A stretch of DNA of 64,000 nt from Crocodylus rhombifer. Lineage: Eukaryota > Chordata > Crocodylia > Crocodylidae. The notes beneath the pieces were generated by a model, which had not been told where the DNA came from, did no database searches, and saw only the letters and a program-made list of their open reading frames with translations. The stretch is taken from assembly GCA_038503035.1 (NCBI GenBank), contig JAVSML010001156.1, positions 461,356-525,355 of the forward strand, in the 5' to 3' direction. Position numbers and translations under genes: made by a program. This document shows positions 56,733-64,000 of this stretch, piece by piece (position 1 is the stretch's first letter; each line of letters starts with the position of its first letter).

Positions 56733-58845
56733 CTAGTCCGGCTCCCTGCTTAGGACAGGTTGCTCCTGACTAAACCAACTTATCTGTCCAGCCCGGTCTT
56801 GAAAATTTTCAAGGATGGAGATTCCACAACTTCTTAAGGGAGCCTGCTCCACCCCCAGAGTCAGAAAGTTCCTCCTAATCTCCAACCTTAATTTCCTCTG
56901 CTGAAGTTTGGGGCCATTGCTCCTAGTCCTGTTCCCTACAGTCACAGGGAACAGCCTTCTATCCTCTCTTCAATATTCCTTCAGGTATTTGAAGACTGTT
57001 ATCAAATCCATCCTCAGTCTTCTCTTCTCCAGACGAAGCAACCCTAGTTTTATCAGCTTTTCCTTATAAGTCTTGCTTCCCAGGCATCATCCAACCATCT
57101 AAATTTTTGTTGCTCTGCACTGGACTCTTCCCAATCTGTCCACATTCCTCTTGGAGTGGGGGCCTGAAACTAGACACAGTGCTCCCAGTGAGACCTCACC
57201 AATGCTGAACAGAGTGAAAGAATTACTTCCTTTGATTTACAAGTGACACTCCTTGTTAGTACAACCTATTATGCTGTTGACCTTTTTTTTTTTTTGCAAC
57301 AAGAGCACAGAGTTGACCATATTCAGCATATGGTCTATTGTAATCCCCAGGTCCTTCTCTGCAGTACTGCAGCCTAACCACTGTTTCCCAAGTCTGTATT
57401 TATGCATGCAATTAGACTGTCCCAAGTGCAGGACTTTGTACTTATCCTTGTTGAATCTCATCTAATTGATTACAAACCATTTCTCCAGTCTAACCAGGTC
57501 ATTCTGGCTTCTAGACCTGCCCTTTAGAGTGTCTGCAACTCCACCCAGTTTAGCATCATCCATAACTTTACTAAGTACACACTCAATCTCATCGTTCAAA
57601 TCATTCATGAATAATGCTGAATAATTGGACCTAGGACAGATGCCTGGGGAGCCTCATGTGATACCTCCTCCCAACTAGACATTAAGCCGTGGATGACTAC
57701 TCATTAAGCATGGTGATCCAGCCAGTTTTGTATCCATTTTACAATACTTTCATCTAGTCTGTATTAATGAGAATGCCATGAGAGACAGCACCAAAAGCAT
57801 TGCTAAAGTCAAAGTATATCACATTTGCTGCTCCCTGACCATCCGCAGAACCTGTCACCTTATCAAGAAAGAAATCAGGTCAGTCAGGCATAACTTGATC
57901 TTAGTGAATCCATGCTGGTTGTTCCCAGACAGCTTCTTCCCTTCTACCTGCTCCAAGATCTTTTCAGGTATTGTGATCTGGGTGAATGGTTTGTAATTCC
58001 CTGAATCCTTCTTCCCTTTCTTAAAGATGGTCACTATGTTTGACTTTTTTCAATCATCCAAGACCTTACCCAACACCCACAAGTTCTAAAAAAGGAGAGC
58101 TAAAGGCTCTAAAATTACTTTCTTCAGTACCCTATGATGCATCGCATCCAACCCTGCCAACTTGAAAGCATCTAGTTTCTCTAAGTAATCCCTAACCTGT
58201 TCTGCAGTTACTCTAAGCTGTTTATCTCCTTCCCTATCTTGCCATCTGCACACATAATCTGGTAGCTGCCCCTATATATGAAGACAGAAGTAAAAAAAGG
58301 CATGAAATAGTTCAGCCTTCTCTGCATCATCTGTAACTAGATTGTCTTCTACATCCTGTCAGGGACCCATGTTTTCTTTGGTCTTCCTCTTACCCTTGTA
58401 TTTGTATTGGTAAAATCCCTTGTTATTGTATTTTATGTCCCTTGCCAGCTACATCTCAAATAGTACCTTGGTCTTCCTCATTTTCTCCCTGCACACCTGT
58501 GTGATACTCTTATATGCTTTCTTACTACTATGATCCAGTTTCCACTTTTTATAGGATTCCTTTTTTTTTGAGTTCCAGCTCTTTGAAGAGACTGCTGTCT
58601 AACTCAGATGGCCTCCTGTTGCACTTCCCATTCTTCTGTCACATCAGGATAGCTTGCTCCTGCACTCAGAAGAGGGCCTCCCCAAAGTTACGCCAGTTGT
58701 CCTGGACTCCTTTTCCCCTCAGACTTGCCTCCCACAGGATCCTGCCCACCATTTTCCTAGGTTTGTTAAAATGTGCTTTTCTGATGTCTAGTGTCTTAAT
58801 TGTGCTATTCTCCTTCCTTCCCTTAGGATCTTGACATGCTGGGTG
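56733..58845 (-). pseudogene. CR1 reverse transcriptase (decayed)
   Basis: Minus strand. Recognisable pieces are TLDIRKAHFNKPRKM near 58770 (the linker before RT; the 1405 copy has DFRKANFDKLRRL) and MRFNKDKYKVLHLGQSN near 57430 with EKDLGITIDHMLNM near 57340. The terminal piece SNGPKLQQRKLRLEIRRNF lies near 56880. Many stops and indels lie between. Originally it would have encoded element polymerase. Confidence 0.85.
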
Positions 58846-59128
58846 CCTGTACACGTCAGGGATGCCCGTTCCGACACATGCTAACTAGAACACTCCAGCA
58901 GCCTCACTGTTATGTGTATTCAGTGTCTCCATGTTTCAAAATGGTAGCAGAGGTGCTTTAACTAAAGCTCGTCAAATGAGCTTTAGTTAAAGTACCCCCA
59001 CAGCCATTTTGAAGTGCAAGACACTGCAGGTGTTTCTATTAGAGCAGTTCCCCAAAGCAGCTCATATTAAAACACCCTCTCTCCCCTCCCTCCCTACTCA
59101 CACTCTGGAGCGCATGTATAGAAGCCTG
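58841..59128. mobile_element. Palindromic MITE, copy F2, inside CR1
   Basis: About 288 bp. The ends are GGGTGCCTGTACACGTCAGG and, read inward, CAGGCTTCTATACATGCGCT. The centre is a long inverted repeat: CAGTGTCTCCATGTTTCAAAATGG onward pairs with CATTTTGAAGTGCAAGACACTG, and GCTTTAACTAAAGCTCGT pairs with ATGAGCTTTAGTTAAAGTAC. Related to 8789-9018. It splits the CR1 frame between the endonuclease and the linker. The target duplication is decayed. Confidence 0.72.
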
Positions 59129-60560
59129 AACATTTCATGGTCACTGTCATGTCACTCAAGCTACCGTCCACCCCTGTGGAATTTACCTTCACAGTCTCAT
59201 ACAATTCCTCCTTGTTTGTGAGCAGCAAGTCAAGAAGAGCTTCCCCCTTGTTGGCCTCTCTACCAGCTGTATCAAAAAGTTATCCCTAACACACTCCAAG
59301 AATTTGCTGGACTGCTTGTGTACTGCTGTGTTTCCCTGCTAGCAGTTGTCCCAGTAATTAAAATCCCATGAGAGAACCAAGTCCTGTGATTTGGAAGCTT
59401 ATAGCAGTTTTTCAAGAAGGACTAATCCCCCTCCTCCAGGTTTTGTGGCCTATAGTAGGCCTGCATGAAGCAGAAAGTGTTCACTTTGGATTTGAATTGG
59501 GCAATTCGGAGGGACAGTGATTCAATTCGGTGATTTGAATCACTGTCCAGATTTGATTCAGCCAAATCTAAATCTGAAGATATTCAGCACCAAATTTTAT
59601 TTTACCATAAACTATACAGGCAGGCAGTGCTGGTGGGAACAACTGGGGGAAGCAGCCGGACGAGCCCTGGCTTGAGCCGGCAGCCCCGGGAGAAGCCGCA
59701 GCTCATCCGGCTGCTTCCCCAGCTGCCTCCCTGCCAGGGCAAGGCAGGCAGTGCTGGCAGCCCCAGGGGAAGCTGTGGGGGCTGGAGGGAATGACTGGAA
59801 GCTGTGGGATTGAACCGGGAACTGGGGAATCAAACTGAAAGCTGGGGAATCAAACCAGGAGCTGAGGGGAAGCTCCTATTCATTCCCTCAGCCCCTGATC
59901 ATTTCATCCAGCTCCTGGTTTGATTCCCCAGTTCAATCCCCCAGCTCCCAATCATTCCCCCCAAGCTCCCTATCATTCCCCCCAGGCCCCACAGCATCTC
60001 CTGGGGCTGCCAGTCCTGCCTGCCTCACCCCAGCTGGGGGACAACTGGGGGGGGGGGGCGCAGCTGGATAAGCTGTGGCTTCTCCTGGGGCTGCCAGCTC
60101 AAGCCAGGGATCATCTGGCTGTTCCCCTGGCTGCTCCTGCCGACACTGCCTATACAGTCTATGGCCGAATCTCTGAATGTCTCTGAATCGGTTTGGAGGC
60201 CTCTGATTTTATTTGGAGAGATTCATGGGTCTCCCGATTCAATTCAGATGCAAAGATTTGGCTGCTGAATTGGGCCAATTATTCTCCAAACTGAATAGGC
60301 TACTGAAGCTTCACACAGCCCTAGCCTATAGCAGACACCTATCAAGACATGCTGCTCTCCTTTGACCTTCACCCATAGGCGTTCAGCATTCTTACCCAGC
60401 TGCATCTCAGAACATGTGCCCTTATATATCAGGCAACACCTCCTATTTTTCTCCACAGCCTATACTTCTTGAGTGAGCTATACTCATCCATGTCTATAGT
60501 CCAGTCACGTCAACCATTCCACCATGTCTCATAATCCATATCTATCTCATCATAACTCCA
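59129..60560 (-). pseudogene. CR1 endonuclease (decayed, split by a hAT)
   Basis: Minus strand. Near 60485-60560, YETWWNG followed by DWTIDMDEYS corresponds to TETWWDSTYDWTMGIDGYT of the intact frame. Near 60370-60420, ERLWVKVKGEQHVLIGVCYR matches the LWVKIHGE..VGVYYRP region. After the hAT, TNKEELYETVKVNS and SLSDMTVTMK near 59140-59215 correspond to the end of the domain. The split exactly matches the hAT insertion site. Confidence 0.8.
59456..60323. mobile_element. hAT element with perfect 8-bp duplication, inside CR1
   Basis: An 868-bp element. The left end is TAGGCCTGCATGAAGCAGAA and the right end read inward is TAGGGCTGTGTGAAGCTTCA. It is flanked on both sides by GCCTATAG (59448-59455 and 60324-60331), an exact 8-bp duplication. 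The subterminal GGGACAGTGATTCAATTC block matches 22282 and 31927. The interior inverted pair GAACTGGGGAATCAAAC and GTTTGATTCCCCAGTTC is shared with 25381. Non-coding, and inserted into the CR1 endonuclease. Confidence 0.95.
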
Positions 60561-61443
60561 TAACTGGAATCCTGGTTGAATGTGCCAGTTCACCCAAATT
60601 ACACAAAAAACAAGCCACAAAGGTCTTTGGGAGCAGCATGCCATATAGAAACACAGGATACCGTTGATTTCAGTCAATAAGACATTCCTTATTGTCCTGT
60701 ATCTTAAAGATGTCACTACTCCATTTTCTAAAATTCCTGTAAGAACAGCTCTCTCCACACTAGATTGCTTCTGCATCAGAAAGGGGAACATCCTGTTCCC
60801 TCTGAAATGATTAAGCTTTGGTTGCATCAGAATTTGGCCACAATTCTCTTCAGCTCAGTCTACAAATTCTGGGCACAGTAGAGTCACCTTAAACATGCAA
60901 GAACATTTATTTGTGCTGTCACTCAACAAGACAATCCATGCAGCCATGCAGGCTTAGCAAGAACAAATTAGTCTATTATATTTCAAAGAGCCCTCTGGTT
61001 TCAAGACAATAGGCAAAGCAATATGGCAATAATTCCCATTCAAGTGCCTCAAGCACTAGTGCCAGATTCACTGACACTGATACGAGAAGATGTAAATTAT
61101 ACTTCTCTTGTCTAAGGTGAATCTCCTGGAGATGCAGAGGTTATTCACCTTGGGGCTTTGTCTTCCTGCTAAAGAAAAGGTGTGTTTTTACCATGGGGTA
61201 ACAGATGCACATTACAATCCAAGTGAATGGAATGTACTGTGGTTTTACTGTGGAGTAAATGAGGTAAGTCAACCACAAGCAGGAGGTAGGCAGTTGACCC
61301 TCCCCCCCAATCCTCTTTCCAATAAAACTTACTGATTCTTTGCCTCCACTGGGATTTTTCAGTACAATAGTTACCTCAACAGAAAGAAAAACATCTCCTT
61401 TCAGTGAGAACATAATCTAAAAGAACATTCTTCAATTATTTCT

Positions 61444-61517
61444 TACTCATTAAATAACGTCAATAAGAATAGTTTTCCATATACATGTATATATATAGTA
61501 CTTACACCCAAATAGAG
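61444..61517 (+). repeat. Direct duplication, copy 1
   Basis: TACTCATTAAATAACGTCAA to CACCCAAATAGAG. About 90% alike to 63458-63524 apart from a small expansion of the central TA-rich part (ATACATGTATATATATAG). Confidence 0.85.
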
Positions 61518-63457
61518 AATTACTAGAGGCTGGCAGCAGGTCCACTTGCGCTCCTTACCTACTATATTTCCAAAGGGTGCTGAGGCTCTGTATCAGCACA
61601 TCCCTATTTGCCCTGGCTATGATTCTTTCCCATCTAGCACATCTGGCTTTTGAGGCTACACTGGTTCTCTATTAAATATCAACAAATATGAACAAAGGAG
61701 AGAATCTAGCTGTTTTCCAATACTATGACCTCCTCCCCCAGTGGGTTTTCCAGTACATAGACTCTGCTTGGAGAAGCTGGCAGTTACCTGCACTTACATT
61801 CACTTGTTGTCTTGGTGCTCAAGCCACTCAGGTATTGGAGACATGCCCTGGATTAGTCTCTTTACAGGTTTCCCTCACTTTATGCTGTACATGTGTTCCT
61901 GGAAAATGGTGCATAGCTCAAATTTGCATAAAGAGAACCTACTTTACAACATAACAAATAGGGATACGTTCCAAGACCTCAACTCCACTGACCCCCAGAC
62001 CCATTTCTACCACTTTTACAAGTCAATTTTGATACTCACTAACAGCAGACAGTACACACAAGCACAGGGGTGCTGCGAATGTTACCATAATGGGGGTGGC
62101 AACTCCAGAAAAACATGTCGCAGACAACAAGCAAGGAGTACATATCCACACAGGAGACTATATTTTGTTGTATGTCACTCCCACAATGCACTGCATAAAG
62201 CACCTGACCACAGGCTTCCACCACACTGATCGCATAAGAATGACTTTACCTCACATATAACTAATTTTTGGTATAAAAAAGGATCATCGCATAAGAGCAA
62301 ATTCGTACATACAGAACTTGCATAAAGTGAGAAAAACCTGTATGTGAAGTTTCTGCAGTAAGTCTTATATTACCTATTGGCCCTATTGGAAAGTTATTTA
62401 TTTCTATTCTTTACCAATTCTTTTACACTAGACCCCTGCATTCAGAAGACAGCTTCAAAGTTATGATTCAGTTCTCACTCACACCAGTTTAACTCCATTG
62501 TCTTTGACAAAGTTGTTTCTAATTTACATCACTGAAAGTGAAGGAACTAAAATGTATATTTATGAATGATGGAATCCTGACTGATGCTCTCTCTTTGGGG
62601 AGCAAAGAGGCAGGGAGACAAAGTTATCTTGGAGATAACAAAAAGCCTAAAGTCTAGAGAACTCCCTGGAAAAAAATATGTGCTTGTTGTCAAAATACTG
62701 CTTGGTTAGAGCAATTTAGACCTTGAGATGATATATTTGACCTCTGAACAGTGTGAAGGATATTAACAGGATTCACTCAGAAGAAACTTTCCACTAAAGA
62801 ACCATCTGCAGAGACAGATAACAGACAATGACAGGGAATGTTTGCCGAGGATCTGAATGCACTAAAAAATAAATCTGGACTTGAAAGCAGATGAGTTACA
62901 ACAAAGAGTTTCAAGAAAGATGTAAGGCAACGATTAGAACTAGAAAATTAAAAATCCTGAGGAATTTAATCAACCAGGACAGTCTAATCAATGGAAAGCA
63001 TACCACATGCTCTCTCAATAATTGCATTCCAACTTTTTCATAGTAACAGCCAGTACTTAAAGTAATTACATTCCAATAAAGCTCAATGGTCAAGAGCTAC
63101 CATTGCTTTAATATTTGACATATGGGACCTGCTCCTGCTCCTAAAGAATTTAAGGCAATTTTACCTGATTTCAGTGAAGCCATGTACTGAATGTCCATGT
63201 GGAAGAAGATCAATGGAACCATATAAGTAAAAGCAGTTTTACAATCTTTTATTTCATTGCCTTTGCTATAAAGGACAATAGACTATCTTCAGTTTTCCAT
63301 ATTAATGTATGCTCAGGCATTATTCCAGTAAAAGTCACTTGTACAACAATATCCTTTGGAATCTGGGGTTACACTATCATTTACTGAAAACTAGGAAGGA
63401 GACAGCATTGAAATATGTACGTTAAAGCTCAGTAGGATATTCATGTTAAAACAAGCC

Positions 63458-63524
63458 TACTCATTAAATAATGTCAATAAGAATAGTTTTCCATTATATA
63501 TATGGTACTTACACCCAAATAGAG
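63458..63524 (+). repeat. Direct duplication, copy 2
   Basis: TACTCATTAAATAATGTCAA to CACCCAAATAGAG, about 2 kb after copy 1 and in the same orientation. It belongs to no repeat family I recognise. Confidence 0.85.
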
Positions 63525-64000
63525 CCTAAGTCTCTTTGCAGATGTTTCCAAGGCTTAAATTTAAAGGTGTGATTTTAGATTGTGCTGGGTAATATGATTT
63601 AACTAGAACTCCAGTTAAGGACAAAGAAATTGACTTTTAGCATGAGGCAACTGCTGTGCCTTAAGCTGACTTTCTGCAAATGTTATTCAGATGGAGTTAG
63701 CTAGTTTATAACATTACACCTTAAATCCTAATTTAGACAAGACCTCACCAAAGTCTGGTGTACCTAGCATTTTTCACTGTTACAACTGTTATATTTAGGC
63801 ATACAATTTTTACTAATGTAATTATACCAGTAGTGGTAGTACAGCAGTAAAGGCTTCCATATGAGAATAATCTCTAACAGTATAAGCATGTCTATATTGA
63901 CATAACTGCATCTATGCATGAGAGTTGTACCATTTTAAATATTACAACTGAAGTGATGCAACTTTAGTGTGCAGAAAAGGCTGACTTGTAGAATTAGCAG

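Larger units (their letters stand above)
56679..60590 (-). mobile_element. Long CR1 LINE, minus strand, twice interrupted
   Basis: The 3' tail is at 56679 (plus reads ATAGAATCATAAGAACAGAG and then TCATCTAGTCCGGCTCCCTG). The RT C-terminus is near 56733-56945 and 57237-57461, the RT body is in antisense through 57500-58700, and the linker is near 58700-58845. Endonuclease pieces lie at 59129-59455 and 60324-60590. Removing the insertions at 58841-59128 and 59456-60323 restores the order. About 2.75 kb of CR1 remains, more decayed than the copy at 1405. Confidence 0.88.
60591..64000. other. Unique DNA, no gene seen
   Basis: AT-rich. No exon or RNA gene is recognised, including in the longest frame (162 codons at 61741-62229, no domain). 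It contains a direct duplication at 61444-61517 and 63458-63524. Confidence 0.5.

Noticed and set aside
1..64000. CRISPR arrays, bacterial operons, ribosome binding sites, phage genes
   Set aside because: No regularly spaced repeats of CRISPR type and no prokaryotic gene organisation are present. The DNA is vertebrate nuclear in character.

Overview
The window reads as vertebrate nuclear DNA, most likely from a non-mammalian amniote. A crocodilian or turtle fits best, but that is inference. The basis is three recognisable CR1 LINE copies, one MIR-like SINE relic, many hAT-like and PIF/Harbinger-like DNA-transposon relics, AT-rich unique DNA, and no L1 or Alu and no bacterial gene features. 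I find no intact host protein-coding gene, rRNA or functional tRNA. Nearly all long open frames lie in GC-rich transposon interiors or run antisense to LINEs. The window is best described as intergenic or deep-intronic DNA built from nested mobile elements.

Layout. 0-5 kb: a CA microsatellite, a 32-bp-arm hairpin and a nearly full CR1 (about 1405-4405) whose endonuclease/reverse transcriptase frame is broken. 6.6-16 kb: small hAT and Harbinger-like elements, a Penelope-like retroposon tail with a decayed hammerhead-like fold, and a cluster of related elements at 12.8-16.0 kb. 17.05-21.79 kb: a probable Harbinger-type transposon with degenerate coding remnants, split by a solo LTR (20032-21468). 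22-34 kb: four or five hAT elements sharing a TAGGSCTGTGCAAA-type end, three with near-complete 6-8 bp target duplications, plus a complex inverted/tandem repeat (25.85-26.93 kb) and a G-rich minisatellite (30.44-30.88 kb). 34.4-35.6 kb: a second solo LTR containing a tRNA-Gly-like segment.

38-46 kb: mostly unique AT-rich DNA with a CR1 scrap, a MIR and a 3' CR1 fragment. 45.9-51.5 kb: two hAT elements of one family and a minus-strand non-LTR retrotransposon. That LINE is itself interrupted by a plus-strand LINE 3' fragment (48310-48871) and by one of the hATs (49598-50794). 51.5-56.6 kb: unique DNA with one small MITE and a weak exon-like candidate near 54.1 kb. 56.7-60.6 kb: a long minus-strand CR1 interrupted by a palindromic MITE and by a hAT with a perfect 8-bp duplication. 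60.6-64 kb: unique DNA with an 70-bp direct duplication 2 kb apart.

The elements do not act together as a pathway. Their value is a readable insertion order: LINEs first, then cut-and-paste elements and LTRs dropped into them. No new defence, biosynthetic or regulatory system is visible. The most unusual observations are the nested-insertion chronology, a shared GC-rich inverted interior in one hAT family, the relic hammerhead-like motif and the tRNA-like segment inside an LTR.
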